This document shows, piece by piece, positions 9,252-17,707 of a stretch of DNA of 64,000 nt. This DNA comes from Streptomyces sp. NRRL WC-3742 (GTDB taxonomy: Bacteria; Actinomycetota; Actinomycetes; Streptomycetales; Streptomycetaceae): positions 218,454 through 282,453 of the forward strand of contig NZ_JOCF01000003.1 in assembly GCF_000720635.1 (NCBI RefSeq), given 5' to 3'. The position numbers were made by a program, and so were the translations under genes. The notes beneath the pieces were generated by a model. It was not told where the DNA came from. It saw only the letters and a program-made list of their open reading frames with translations, and did no database searches. How positions within the stretch are numbered: position 1 is the first letter of the stretch; each line of letters begins with the position of its first letter.

Positions 9252-9281
9252 TTGACGCCGACGGCGGGGCCCGGCTAGCTT
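9252..9281 (+). promoter_or_regulatory. Putative promoter of the leader peptide / sulfotransferase gene
   Basis: TTGACG (9252-9257), an 18-bp spacer and TAGCTT (9276-9281) form a near-consensus housekeeping promoter. The expected start of transcription, 7-8 nt later, coincides with the ATG of the leader ORF at 9289, so that ORF would be translated as a leaderless message. Confidence 0.6.
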
Positions 9282-9288
9282 CCACGGC

Positions 9289-9372
9289 ATGCAGCAACGC
9301 CCCATTGCCCTGACGACTCGCGGTCACATCGACCTCCTGCGAGTCTGTTCCGCTGTCTGTCGCGCCTGCTGA
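9289..9372 (+). CDS. Putative cysteine-responsive leader peptide (27 aa)
   Basis: ATG 9289 opens a 27-codon ORF with the pattern TTRGHIDLLRVCSAVCRAC and a TGA at 9370-9372. This R-x-H-(I/V)-DL-x-RV...C pattern is the form annotated in actinobacteria as putative leader peptide ahead of sulfur-related genes. The last eight codons contain three Cys codons (TGT, TGT, TGC). The promoter spacing suggests leaderless translation. Ribosome stalling at Cys codons when cysteine is scarce would be a plausible attenuation switch for the arylsulfotransferase gene 254 nt downstream. The family resemblance is known; control of this gene is inferred. Confidence 0.65.
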   Translation: MQQRPIALTTRGHIDLLRVCSAVCRAC

Positions 9373-9411
9373 GAGCCTCCACCTTCCGAGAGCCTCACTC
9401 CGCCTGACCGG

Positions 9412-9445
9412 CCCGGCGGTCCACGACGCGTCCGCGCGTGCCGGG
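9412..9445 (+). promoter_or_regulatory. Possible attenuator hairpin downstream of the leader peptide
   Basis: CCCGGC (9412-9417) pairs with GCCGGG (9440-9445), and inside it ACGCG (9426-9430) pairs with CGCGT (9435-9439). It lies 40 nt after the leader stop, where a terminator or antiterminator would be expected. There is no U-tract, so the mechanism would be rho-type or translational. This is a weak structural hint. Confidence 0.3.
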
Positions 9446-9626
9446 AGTCGGCCGTATCCGCAGTGCCGCCCTCGACGACCCGATCTGCCCGAGCGCCCGG
9501 CGTTCGTAGGTGGCTCCAACCCGCCCTGGAGCAGCGGTGGTTGACGTCCCCCTCGCCGCGTCCTTCCTGCGCCCGGCCCATCCGCCAACAGTCCTGATCC
9601 GCTTCGGATCCCATGTGAGGATCGCC

Positions 9627-10862
9627 ATGCGAAAGAGCATCCTGACCCTTCGAGTGCTGACCGCCACGGTCATCGCCGCCCTCGCCGCCACGCTGCCGAC
9701 GGGCGCCGCATCGGCGGCGGCCCCTGGCGGCCCGCCGCTGCCGCCGTCGCCGTCGCTTCCGCCGCTGACCGTCCTGACCGACGAGCCGGGGGCGGGCGGC
9801 GGGGACATCTTCGTCTCGCCGAACTCGGTCGCCGGCCAGTACGCCGGCGGCGTCGAGATCCTCAGCCCCGACGGCAGGAAGGTCGTCTGGTCGCACGCGG
9901 TTCCGGCCGGCCAGGAGGCCGCCGATTTCCGGAAGCAGACCTACCGGGGCAGGCCCGTGCTGACCTGGTGGCAGGGCACGGGCCTCGGCGGGCTCGCCAA
10001 GGGCGTCAACTACGTCTACGACGACCAGTACCGGAAGATCGCCGAGGTCAGGGCCGGGAACGGCTACTCCGCCGACGGCCACGAGTTCCTGATCACGCCC
10101 CGCAACACCGCGCTCATCCTCGCCTACGCCGAAGCCACCGCCGACCTCACCTCCATCGGCGGCCCGGCGAACCAGAAGGTGATCAACGGGATCGTGCAGG
10201 AGGTCGACATCCGCACGGGCAAGGTCCTGTTCGAGTGGAACAGCGCCGACCACGTGCCGTACGCGCAGAGCGAGCAGCCGCTGCCCGCCTCGGCGAGCAC
10301 GCCGTGGGACTGGTTCCACATCAACTCGGTCAAGCCGGACGGCAAGGGGAAGTTGCTCGTCGACGCGCGCAACACCTGGACCGCCTACGAGGTGTCGCAG
10401 CACACCGGCGAGATCCTCTGGCAACTCGGCGGCAAGGCCGGCTCGTTCAAGCTGACCGCCGCACCGGGCCAGGTCCTGAACGACGCCGGAAAGATCTTCG
10501 CCTGGCAGCACGACCCGCAGCCGCTCGGGAACGGCCTCTACCGCATCTTCGACAACGAGGCCGCAGGCAGGGCGAACACCGGGACCGGGGTGGTCTCCCA
10601 ACTCCCGTACAGCCGGGTGGTCACCGTGCGTCTGGACTTCAGGACGCACGAGGCGACCCTGGTGGACTCCGTCGATCAGCCCGACGACCTCAGCGCCTCC
10701 TCGCAGGGCAACGCCCAGACGCTGCGCAACGGCGACCTCGTCGTCGGCTGGGGATCGCAGCCCTACGTCTCCGAGTTCAGCCGCTCCGGCGAGCTGTTGT
10801 TCAACGCCCGCTTCCCCGAAGGGGTGAACAGTTACCGCGCCTACCGGTTCGACTGGAAGTAG
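9627..10862 (+). CDS. Secreted arylsulfotransferase-family (ASST) protein
   Basis: This encodes 411 aa from ATG 9627, behind GTGAGGATCGCC. A signal peptide of about 33 aa ends near AASAA, followed by a Pro-rich linker. The body is a beta-propeller with WFHINSVKPDGKGKLLVDAR, EILWQLGGKAGSF and FAWQHDPQPLGNGLYRIFDN, the pattern of the Arylsulfotran_2 family. These enzymes transfer sulfate from an aryl sulfate to a phenol without PAPS. The function is extracytoplasmic. The preceding Cys-rich leader peptide fits control by sulfur status. A strong hairpin (10877-10907) follows the stop. Confidence 0.8.
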   Translation: MRKSILTLRVLTATVIAALAATLPTGAASAAAPGGPPLPPSPSLPPLTVLTDEPGAGGGDIFVSPNSVAGQYAGGVEILSPDGRKVVWSHAVPAGQEAADFRKQTYRGRPVLTWWQGTGLGGLAKGVNYVYDDQYRKIAEVRAGNGYSADGHEFLITPRNTALILAYAEATADLTSIGGPANQKVINGIVQEVDIRTGKVLFEWNSADHVPYAQSEQPLPASASTPWDWFHINSVKPDGKGKLLVDARNTWTAYEVSQHTGEILWQLGGKAGSFKLTAAPGQVLNDAGKIFAWQHDPQPLGNGLYRIFDNEAAGRANTGTGVVSQLPYSRVVTVRLDFRTHEATLVDSVDQPDDLSASSQGNAQTLRNGDLVVGWGSQPYVSEFSRSGELLFNARFPEGVNSYRAYRFDWK

Positions 10863-10876
10863 CCGGTCCCCAGGGC

Positions 10877-10907
10877 GGAGGATGGGCGACCCCGCCGCCC
10901 ATCCTCC
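10877..10907 (+). terminator. Terminator hairpin after the sulfotransferase gene
   Basis: A 12-bp perfect stem (GGAGGATGGGCG at 10877-10888 with CGCCCATCCTCC at 10896-10907) and a 7-nt loop begin 14 nt after the stop codon. There is no U-tract, as is usual in streptomycetes. Confidence 0.8.
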
Positions 10908-11226
10908 TCCGTGCCGCCATCGGCAGCGAAACCGCCCTGGCGGGTCCTGCGACCGCGCCCATGGCGCGAAGCTCCAAGTGCCGGGTGCCGTACGGCGGGT
11001 GGGGCGCAGCAACGTGATCCGGCCACCCGCCCACGCCGCACGGACGACCGACGGCGGGCGAGAGGTAGCGCTGGGTAGAGATGACATGTACGCTGCGTGT
11101 CGCCGGTTGAGCGGTAAACGGGCCCGGCCGTTACTCCGTGGGGGGAGTCACGCCCAGGCCCGGTCGCCGGTCTGGCCCGGTTGCGCTTCGTGGGGGAGTC
11201 GCAGCCGGGCCGTTCGCCGGATGTAG

Positions 11227-12210
11227 GTCATATGCCCGCCCGGCGGCACCGCCAGACGTGACAGCCGTCCAGCGGGAAGTCGATTCCGGGTCCGTCCGTC
11301 CAGAAGGGCTGCTCGACGGACGGGCGCAGACCGATCGCCATGCAGGGCCGGTACCGCGCGGTGGACCCCGGCCGAGCCACAGCTGATCACCATCGGCGCT
11401 GCCCCGCAGCCGACCGGCAGCGAAGCCTTCGAGCAGTGGCTCCTCACGCTCATCCCTGCCTTTCGCACCACCGACCCTCCCGGATCCTTCGACGAGATCC
11501 GCCAGACCCAACTCGCGCACGGCGCAGGCGGATGCCTGCGCGTCGACCTGCGCCACCTGCCCCCGACCCCGCGGGACTTGACGCAGGACGTGCTCGGCGC
11601 CCTCGGCGCGGTCGCCCTCCAACCGGAGAGCACCGACCTGCTCCTCGACGCCGGCCACCTTCCCGACACCCGCACGGTCACCGTCCTCGCCCCGAGGGCA
11701 CTCGAGGTCCTGGCCTGGGCGCGTGCGCTGCCCTGGCGGCACATCACCCTCGGGGGTGGGGCCTTCCCTCCGACCCTGCGCCGGATCACCCCCAACGTCC
11801 TGACCGCGCTTCGCCGTTACGACCTGGACCTGTGGGAGCACGTCGCCCGACGGGCCGGAGGCCGACCGCCCGACTTCGGCGACCACGGCGTCACCCACTC
11901 CGACCCGCCCGCCCCCGCCCGGGTACGAGCCGCACCGGCCAACCTGTGCTACACCAGTGGTCGCCACTGGCACGTCCTCCGAGCCGTCGGCGCGGCAGGC
12001 GTGGACACGCTTCGGCTGTGCCGCCGGCTCACCCAGGCCGACATCTGGAGCGACAGCGACAGAGACCTGTCCTGGGGCGACGGTGAAATCCGGCTTCGCG
12101 CGTTCGGCCTCGCGGCCGGCCCCGGCGGTCCGAGCCAGCGGCGCGCCTGGGAGACCTCCCACCACCTCGCCGCCGTGATCCGGTCCATCGTGGAACGGGG
12201 CAGGCCCTGA
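11227..12210 (+). pseudogene. Beta-family (T4 beta-protein) protein lacking its N-terminus
   Basis: The frame is open from 11227 to 12210 but has no ATG or GTG until a TTG at 11578. The conserved part begins about 11383 (QLITIGAAP; FDEIRQTQLAHGAGGCLRVDLRHLPP) and continues through TDLLLDAGHLP, HVARRAGGRPPDFGDHGVTH, LCYTSGRHWHVLRA and RAWETSHHLAAVI. These are the marks of the actinobacterial beta-family proteins (T4 beta-protein fold), normally about 350 aa. The N-terminal third is not recognisable upstream in any frame, so the gene looks 5'-truncated. A function is not known even for intact members. Confidence 0.55.
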
Positions 12211-12219
12211 CGGCGCAGG

Positions 12220-12398
12220 CCCTGACGGGGGCAGGTCCTGACGGTGACGGTTCCGGGCTCCGTTCCCGGTCCGCCCTGGACCTCCATGTCGATCGCGTCG
12301 CCGATCCGCACCCGGTGGCGCCGGCCGTCATCGACGTACTCGATCCGGACGACCTCCAGCCCGAGCATCTCGCCGACCGGCGGGCCGAGCCCATCCAT
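12220..12398 (-). other. Possible small hypothetical gene or gene remnant
   Basis: The minus frame from ATG 12398 reads MDGLGPPVGEMLGLEVVRIEYVDDG, then RRHRVRIGDAIDMEVQGG, which looks protein-like (alternating beta pattern). After about 60 codons the frame runs on antisense into the beta-family gene, down to 11949, with shadow-like composition. The original 3' end is probably lost. The family is not recognised. The rest of 12211-12704 holds nothing else I can support. Confidence 0.25.
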
Positions 12399-12704
12399 CG
12401 GGCCGCCCAGCACACCGCAGGTGGATATTCCGGCACGGCCGGCCACCTTTCGTGAATTCGGCCGGACCCGTCGAACCGATGCGGGGAAGCCGATGCGTTG
12501 GGCGCGAAGCCGCTGGTAAGGGGTGGTGCCGCGGTTGCCGAACCCGGTGGCGTGTGCTGCGATGGAAGGTGTTTGGAGGGCTCTGCGAACACGGCGCGGA
12601 CAGGGGGATCGAGGGCCTCCGCGCCCGGCGGCGATATCGGCGGTTCACACCAACGGCGCAACGAGGCGCAATGACGCGGGCCTGAGCAGGATCAGAGGTG
12701 GACG

Positions 12705-13199
12705 ATGTCTCCCATCGACGACAAGTGGCAGACGATCCAGTGGATCGGCTCTCCGGTGGACGCCGGCGGCGGTAGCGACGAGATGCCCAACCCCGACGGA
12801 CGGGGGCGCTCCCGCGACTTCCAGAACGGAACGATCGAGTGGTCGCCCCAGACCGGCGCGTGCGAGGTGCACGGGGCGATCCGGGTGCACTACGCGCAGC
12901 TCGGTGGCCCCGAGGGCTTCCTCGGTTACCCGGTGACGGACGAGACCGGCACGCCTGACGGCGTCGGGCGCTTCAACCACTTCGAGAACGGGTCGATCTA
13001 CTGGACCCCGAACACCGACGCGCACGAGGTGCACGGGGCCATCCGCGAGTACTGGTCACAACACGGTTGGGAGCGCGGACCGTTGGGCTACCCGACCACG
13101 GACGAGCGCGGACCGTCCGACCACCGGTCCAGCACCTTCCAGAACGGCACCCTCGAGTGGACGCCGTCCGGCGGCGTGCGCGTGGCGAACGACTTCTGA
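12705..13199 (+). CDS. LGFP-repeat protein
   Basis: This encodes 164 aa; ATG 12705 follows AGAGGTGGACG. Three LGFP-type repeats are visible, each with an FxNG(T/S)I.W(S/T)P hairpin and a (LGYP)-type turn: FQNGTIEWSP, FLGYPVTDE, FENGSIYWTP, PLGYPTTDE, FQNGTLEWTP. LGFP repeats occur in actinobacterial envelope or extracellular proteins and may bind wall glycans. No signal peptide is visible here, so secretion is uncertain. It stands alone. Confidence 0.8.
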   Translation: MSPIDDKWQTIQWIGSPVDAGGGSDEMPNPDGRGRSRDFQNGTIEWSPQTGACEVHGAIRVHYAQLGGPEGFLGYPVTDETGTPDGVGRFNHFENGSIYWTPNTDAHEVHGAIREYWSQHGWERGPLGYPTTDERGPSDHRSSTFQNGTLEWTPSGGVRVANDF

Positions 13200-13404
13200 G
13201 CCAAGTGCCGCCGGCCCGGCCCGATGCCGGTCGCCGGCACCCGGCTCCCATCATCGACCAGGGTCACGGTCCCGGCTCCCGCCGTCCCCGGAGCCCGGTC
13301 CCGTGCTCGGTCTCGTCCCGGACGAGGAGGAATTCCCCTGGTCCCGGATGGTCTGCTGGAGTCCGCCGGAAGTCACCGGCAGTACCCAGCAGAGGAGTTG
13401 ACCC

Positions 13405-14583
13405 GTGCGGGAGCACGCATCACCCAGCCTCACCTCCAGCCGTCGCCCGTCCGTCCGCCGGCACGGGACGGCCGTCGTCATCGCCCTGGCCACCGCCGCC
13501 CTGACGGCCGGAGTCCTGGCACCCGGCGCCGCCTTCGGGGCCCCTCGGACCGACCACGTCCAGGCCGGCCTCGACGCCCTCGTCAGGGACGACGGCCTGC
13601 CCGCCGCCCTCGCCAGTGTCAGGACGCGCGACGGCCGTACCCGCACCTACACCGCCGGTGTCGGCGACCTCGCCACCGGCGCCCGCGTACCCAAGGACGG
13701 CCAGATACGCGCCGGGAGCAACACCAAGACCTTCACGGCCGTCGTCGTCCTCCAGCTCGTCGCCGAAGGAAGGATCGGCCTCGACGCCGCCGTGGACACC
13801 TACCTGCCCGGTCTCGTGCGCGGCGACGGCATCGACGGACGCACCGTCACCGTCCGCCAACTCCTCCAGCACACCAGCGGACTGCCCGACTACATGGACG
13901 ACCCCGCGTTCGCGGACTTCACCGCCGTGCAGTACCGCTACTTCGAGCCGCGCGAACTCCTCGACCGCGCCCTCGTCCAGAAGGCCCTCTTCGCGCCGGG
14001 GACCGGCTGGATGTACAGCAACACCAACTTCCTGCTGGCCGGACTGATCATCCAGAAGGTCACCGGCCGGCCCGTCGGCGAGGAGATCACCAAGCGCGTC
14101 ATCGACCGCGTCGGCCTGCGCCACACCTACTTCCCCGCCTCGGGCGACACCACCGTCCACGAGGCCCACCCCCACGGCTACTACCGGCGCACCCCGGACT
14201 CTCCTCGGGTCGACTTCACCGACATGGATGCCTCGATGGCCTGGGCGACGGGGGCGATCGTCTCGACCAACACCGACCTCAACACCTTCTTCACCGCGGT
14301 CCTCGACGGCCGCCTCCTGCCCCCGGCCCAGCTCGCCGAGATGCGCACCACCGTCCCCGCCGAACTCCTGGGTCCGGGGATCCGCTACGGCCTGGGCATC
14401 CAGAGCAGGCCGCTGTCCTGCGGCGGCCTGGCCTGGGGCCACGGCGGGACCGCCCCCGGCTACCGCTCCCGAGGCGGCGTCACCGACGACGGCCGTGCCG
14501 CCTCGATCGCCGTCACCGCCGTCCCGGACGCCAAGGGCGCGCAGGACATGGCGGACGCGCTGGACGCGGCCCTCTGTCGCTGA
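13405..14583 (+). CDS. Secreted serine hydrolase (class C beta-lactamase / D-Ala-D-Ala carboxypeptidase family)
   Basis: This encodes 392 aa from GTG 13405, which follows AGAGGAG. A Sec-type signal peptide with an RRHG n-region ends near FGA (about residue 46). The catalytic motifs are SNTK (Ser105-Lys108, the SxxK box), YSN in MYSNTNFLLAG, and HGG in WGHGGTAPGY in place of KTG. The length and motif order are those of the streptomycete D-alanyl-D-alanine carboxypeptidase/esterase group (R61-like). It likely acts on peptidoglycan stem peptides or small esters outside the cell. It converges on the TetR gene. Confidence 0.85.
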   Translation: MREHASPSLTSSRRPSVRRHGTAVVIALATAALTAGVLAPGAAFGAPRTDHVQAGLDALVRDDGLPAALASVRTRDGRTRTYTAGVGDLATGARVPKDGQIRAGSNTKTFTAVVVLQLVAEGRIGLDAAVDTYLPGLVRGDGIDGRTVTVRQLLQHTSGLPDYMDDPAFADFTAVQYRYFEPRELLDRALVQKALFAPGTGWMYSNTNFLLAGLIIQKVTGRPVGEEITKRVIDRVGLRHTYFPASGDTTVHEAHPHGYYRRTPDSPRVDFTDMDASMAWATGAIVSTNTDLNTFFTAVLDGRLLPPAQLAEMRTTVPAELLGPGIRYGLGIQSRPLSCGGLAWGHGGTAPGYRSRGGVTDDGRAASIAVTAVPDAKGAQDMADALDAALCR

Positions 14584-14627
14584 CGGGGCCCGGCCGCCGT
14601 GGTCGTCCGCCCGGTCCCTCGGCCTGC

Positions 14628-14663
14628 GCTCGTGACGCTCGTGACGCTCGTGACGCTCGTGAG
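14628..14663 (+). repeat. 9-bp tandem repeat (GCTCGTGAC)x4
   Basis: Four copies of GCTCGTGAC/G run head to tail between the convergent serine hydrolase and TetR genes. A related GCTCATGAG lies just after. No gene is present; it could form stem-loops and help end both transcripts. Confidence 0.8.
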
Positions 14664-14676
14664 CGGAGTCTGACGC

Positions 14677-15258
14677 TCATGAGCGGAGTCCGGGGCCCGG
14701 GAGTGCCGAGAGCAGCGCCGCGGCGGCCCTGTCGAAGGGGGCGACACTGCCCGCGGCGCGACAGAGGATGTGGGCGCCTTCGAGCGTGGTGATCATGAGG
14801 GTCGCCAGATCGGCGGCCCGGGACGGGTCCATTCCCGCGTGGGTGAGCTTTCCGGCCAGCTCGCCCTCCCACCCGTTGAACGCCTCGGCCGCCACGGCGC
14901 ACAGGCCGCCCTGGTCCGCGATGGCCGCACCGCCGTCGACGGTGACCGCCGCGATCGCGCAGCCGCCGCCTCCGGCGGACGCCTCCACGACGGGGCGGAC
15001 GTTCCCGAGGAACGCCTCGACGACCTCGCGCGGCGTCTGTGCCGGTAGCGCGTGCAGGTGGCCGCGGACGTCCTCACCGTGGCGGCGAGCGGCTTCGAGC
15101 GCGAGTTGCTGCTTGCCGTCCGGGAAGTGGTGGTAGATCGCCCCGCGCGCGGCACCGCTCTCGGCCAGGACGTCGCTGAAGGTCATCGCGGCCAGGCCGT
15201 GGCGCTGCAGCAGTCCGATCGCTGCGTCGATCATGCGGTTCCTCGTGTCTGCGGCCAT
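14677..15258 (-). CDS. TetR/AcrR-family transcriptional regulator
   Basis: This encodes 193 aa from ATG 15258, preceded by GGGGGTTGCG; an upstream ATG at 15285 lies inside the operator and is less likely. The N-terminal helix-turn-helix is TFSDVLAESGAARGAIYHHF, ending in the usual YHHFPDGKQQL. The C-terminal domain resembles the LmrA/YxaF-type (TetR_C_11-like) group. It is divergent from the YdhR-like gene at 15362 over a large palindrome (15272-15324), so it probably represses both itself and that gene. Confidence 0.85.
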   Translation of the reverse strand: MAADTRNRMIDAAIGLLQRHGLAAMTFSDVLAESGAARGAIYHHFPDGKQQLALEAARRHGEDVRGHLHALPAQTPREVVEAFLGNVRPVVEASAGGGGCAIAAVTVDGGAAIADQGGLCAVAAEAFNGWEGELAGKLTHAGMDPSRAADLATLMITTLEGAHILCRAAGSVAPFDRAAAALLSALPGPGLRS

Positions 15259-15271
15259 CGCAACCCCCTTG

Positions 15272-15324
15272 ACTAGTACGGCCATCCTAGTCCATGCTCA
15301 TGGCACTAGGACGCACGTACTAGT
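15272..15324. promoter_or_regulatory. Co-axial nested palindrome, likely TetR operator
   Basis: ACTAGTACG (15272-15280) is inverted at 15316-15324, CCTAGT (15286-15291) is inverted at 15305-15310, and CCATG (15292-15296) is inverted at 15299-15303. All three share one axis near 15298. It sits between the divergent TetR and YdhR-like genes, and the double ACTAGT/ACTAGG arrangement suggests two cooperating dimers. Confidence 0.75.
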
Positions 15325-15361
15325 AGCGCGGGCCGGACAGGCCCCGAACCGGAGGTTCGTG

Positions 15362-15670
15362 ATGGGCAAGACGTTTCTCTACACCGAGATCCAGGCGGCA
15401 GTACCGTTCGAACAATTCGACTGGCAGCAGGTCAACGCGGCCTTGAAGACCGCACCGGGACTCATCCGCAAGACCTGGCTGTCCGGGATCGGCACCCACA
15501 CCATCGGCGGCTTCTACGAGTTCGACAGCGCCGAGAACGCCCTGGCCTTCGCCCAGGGCCCCTTCGCCGAGGAAGCCCGCCGGGCCGGCTGCCCGGCCAC
15601 GACCCGGCTGTTCGACGGCGAGGTCGTCAAGGACGCCAGCGTCGACCTGAACTCGCCCTACTACGGCTGA
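15362..15670 (+). CDS. YdhR-like putative monooxygenase
   Basis: This encodes 102 aa from ATG 15362, behind GGAGGTTCGTG. KTFLYTEIQAAVPFEQFDW, LIRKTWLSG and IGGFYEFDSAENALAF match the YdhR family of small dimeric alpha/beta-barrel proteins thought to act as cofactor-free monooxygenases. It is divergently paired with the TetR gene over the palindrome, so it is the likely target. A 12-bp stem-loop (15692-15742) follows. Confidence 0.75.
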   Translation: MGKTFLYTEIQAAVPFEQFDWQQVNAALKTAPGLIRKTWLSGIGTHTIGGFYEFDSAENALAFAQGPFAEEARRAGCPATTRLFDGEVVKDASVDLNSPYYG

Positions 15671-15691
15671 CGGTCGCTCCGGCCCCGGACG

Positions 15692-15742
15692 CCGCCTCGC
15701 CCCGTGCCCTGAGCCCTGAGCCCTGGGCCTGGGGCGAGGCGG
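15692..15742 (+). terminator. Stem-loop after the YdhR-like gene
   Basis: CCGCCTCGCCCC (15692-15703) pairs perfectly with GGGGCGAGGCGG (15731-15742). The 27-nt loop contains a CCCTGAG direct repeat. It lies between two same-strand genes and ends 20 nt before the VOC gene start. Confidence 0.65.
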
Positions 15743-15762
15743 CCCGACGGAAAGTCATCGCG

Positions 15763-16488
15763 ATGAACACCACGCGGTACCCCGAGAACAGTGTGTGCTG
15801 GATCGACCTCGGCACCCCCGACATGGAGGCGACGGCGGCGTTCTACACCGCGCTGTTCGGTTGGACCGTCCACCCGCCGGACGCCGACGGCTACCGGCTC
15901 TGCACCCTGCGCGGACGACTCGTCGCCGCCCTGGGGCCCGCCGAGGACCCCGGTGCGCCCTACTGGACGATCAACGTCACCGTGGCGGACATCCGGGCCG
16001 CCGTCACCCGCTTCGCGCGCCTGGGAGCCCGGATCGTCGTGGAACCCACCAGGGTCGGGACGCTCGGCCACGCCGCCGTCACCCTCGACCCCGTGGGCGC
16101 ACCGCTCTCACTCTGGCAACCCGGCACCCACACCGGCATGGAACTGACCCACGAACCGGGCACCTTCGCCGGCCTCAGCCTTCTCACCGACCGACCCGAG
16201 CGGGCCGCCGCCTTCTACCGACCGGCCCTGCACTGGAACCCCGATCCCGCGCACACCGGGTTCCGGCTGCCGGACAACACCCTTGCCACCACCGGCCCGC
16301 GACCGGGGAGCCCGACGGCGCAGCGAGCCCTCTGGCTCGTCGGCTTCGCCAGCGCCGGTCCAGAGGACGACGCCGCGCTGGCCCGGCGCCTCGGTGCGAC
16401 CGAGGTCCGCCGGGACGACTCCGGCGGGGACGTGGTCCTGCGCGATCCCACCGGCGCCCTGTTCGGCCTCACCCGGCACCCGCAGTAG
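15763..16488 (+). CDS. VOC-family protein with two glyoxalase-like domains
   Basis: This encodes 241 aa. Domain 1 (about residues 8-120) contains SVCWIDLGTPDMEATAAFY, FGWTVH and AAVTLDPVGAPLSLWQP. Domain 2 (about 130-240) contains FAGLSLLTDRPERAAAFY, ATEVRRDDSGGDVVLRDPTGALFGL. This tandem VOC layout is common in streptomycetes; members include dioxygenase-like enzymes and resistance proteins, and the substrate cannot be told. It is preceded by the stem-loop and convergent with the next gene. Confidence 0.8.
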   Translation: MNTTRYPENSVCWIDLGTPDMEATAAFYTALFGWTVHPPDADGYRLCTLRGRLVAALGPAEDPGAPYWTINVTVADIRAAVTRFARLGARIVVEPTRVGTLGHAAVTLDPVGAPLSLWQPGTHTGMELTHEPGTFAGLSLLTDRPERAAAFYRPALHWNPDPAHTGFRLPDNTLATTGPRPGSPTAQRALWLVGFASAGPEDDAALARRLGATEVRRDDSGGDVVLRDPTGALFGLTRHPQ

Positions 16489-16505
16489 GGCCCGGTCGGC
16501 GCCTG

Positions 16506-17360
16506 TCAGTACCGGATCGGCGGTTGACCGCTCGCGCCCGTGACGCGCAGTTGGTAGGGCTGCCGGCGCCGGTGCCAGAGGGCGCTCGTTCCGCAGGCGC
16601 CGAGGACCGCTCCGAGGGCGTGGAGCATCGCGTTCCGGACGGCCGTACGGGACTTCACCGCCGACGCGGCGGTCGGAGTGTCGCTGTCCGCGAGGGCGGA
16701 CAGCCGACGGGACGGATTCCAGCCAACGCTGGCGACGGTGATCCTGTCGTCCTCGAGGCCGTGTTCGAGGCCGCCCTCGAGACTGTCCTCGAGATCGGCC
16801 GACGAGCACGGGCCGAGCGTGATGCCGGGCTCCCCGGGCAGGGCGGCGACCGGTAGGGCGGCGAGCGCGGCGCTGCGCCGGAGGGAGGTGACGAGGCCGG
16901 GGCTGAACTCGAGGCCGGGCGGTATCCGTCCGGGCGAACTGCGGGGGAGCGCCCTCGAGTTGGCCGCCGGGCCTGGGCCGCTGGTGCCGTGCACCCGGGT
17001 CTCCCAACCCGGCTTGCTGCGCTCCACGGTGATGCCCAGGGCCGGAAGGAACTCGCCCAGTGCGTTGACCATGCTGGCGGACACGACCTGGCGCGCCCGG
17101 AAAGCGGGCTGCTGCGGCTGCTCCATGGCGGCTGCGGAGGCCAGGCGCGCCGACGGCTCCCAGTGAAGGGCGATCAGACCGGCACACCGGTCGCGGTCGT
17201 CCAGGGGCTCGGCCGGCCGCAGTTGGACGCCGGGGCCGTGACCGCCGAAGGCGACGGGCAGCCCCGCCAGCAGAACCGCCTCGATGACGCGATCGGCGAG
17301 GACCGGATCGAAGCGCAGGCCCGCACCGGAGGGCGAGGCGGATGAGATGACCGCGACCAC
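16506..17360 (-). CDS. Hypothetical protein
   Basis: This encodes 284 aa from GTG 17360, which has a good AGGAGGACGTAC site. I do not recognise the family. It looks coding because of good start context and protein-like composition over its length. It has no clear signal peptide; the C-terminal half holds a hydrophobic stretch (MLHALGAVLGACGTSAL). The segment SADLEDSLEGGLEHGLEDD derives from a degenerate DNA repeat around 16745-16800. The gene stands between a VOC gene and the secreted hydrolases; no context suggests a role. Confidence 0.5.
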   Translation of the reverse strand: MVAVISSASPSGAGLRFDPVLADRVIEAVLLAGLPVAFGGHGPGVQLRPAEPLDDRDRCAGLIALHWEPSARLASAAAMEQPQQPAFRARQVVSASMVNALGEFLPALGITVERSKPGWETRVHGTSGPGPAANSRALPRSSPGRIPPGLEFSPGLVTSLRRSAALAALPVAALPGEPGITLGPCSSADLEDSLEGGLEHGLEDDRITVASVGWNPSRRLSALADSDTPTAASAVKSRTAVRNAMLHALGAVLGACGTSALWHRRRQPYQLRVTGASGQPPIRY

Positions 17361-17546
17361 GTACGTCCTCCTCGGTGCCCGAGTAGCCCCCGCTCTGTCC
17401 GCGAGAGGCTACCGCCGCCGGTCCCAACTCGTCGGCGAATCCCGGAACTGGCCGGCTCCGGCCTCGCACCCGAGCCCGGCGCGCTGCTGCCGAGGGCAAC
17501 GAGTTCTGCGTCCACTAGCTACAAACTGAAGATGTTTCAGCCATAA

Positions 17547-17584
17547 GGAAGCCGCAGCGGACCAGCCGGTCAGCTGCGGCTTCC
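17547..17584. terminator. Stem-loop hairpin (terminator-like)
   Basis: GGAAGCCGCAG (17547-17557) pairs with CTGCGGCTTCC (17574-17584), with an inner GACC/GGTC pairing in the loop. It stands in the 474-bp gap between the minus gene starting at 17360 and the plus gene at 17835. It may insulate the two or end an unseen transcript. Confidence 0.6.
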
Positions 17585-17672
17585 GCTTCCATGTACGGAA
17601 AAGTCGGCAAAACTAGGCGAGTTGGCAGCGATGGATCAGGCCACGCTCCGCGTTGATCATTTTCACTAAACA

Positions 17673-17702
17673 TTGACTCCCTTTGTGTGCTGAGTGAATG
17701 AT
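17673..17702 (+). promoter_or_regulatory. Putative promoter for the NlpC/P60-like gene
   Basis: TTGACT (17673-17678), an 18-bp spacer and AATGAT (17697-17702) predict a transcript start near 17708. The promoter sits in an unusually AT-rich patch. Inverted half-sites flank it: GATCATTTTCACT at 17655-17667 and AGTGAATGATC at 17693-17703. Confidence 0.5.
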
Positions 17703-17707
17703 CGGGA

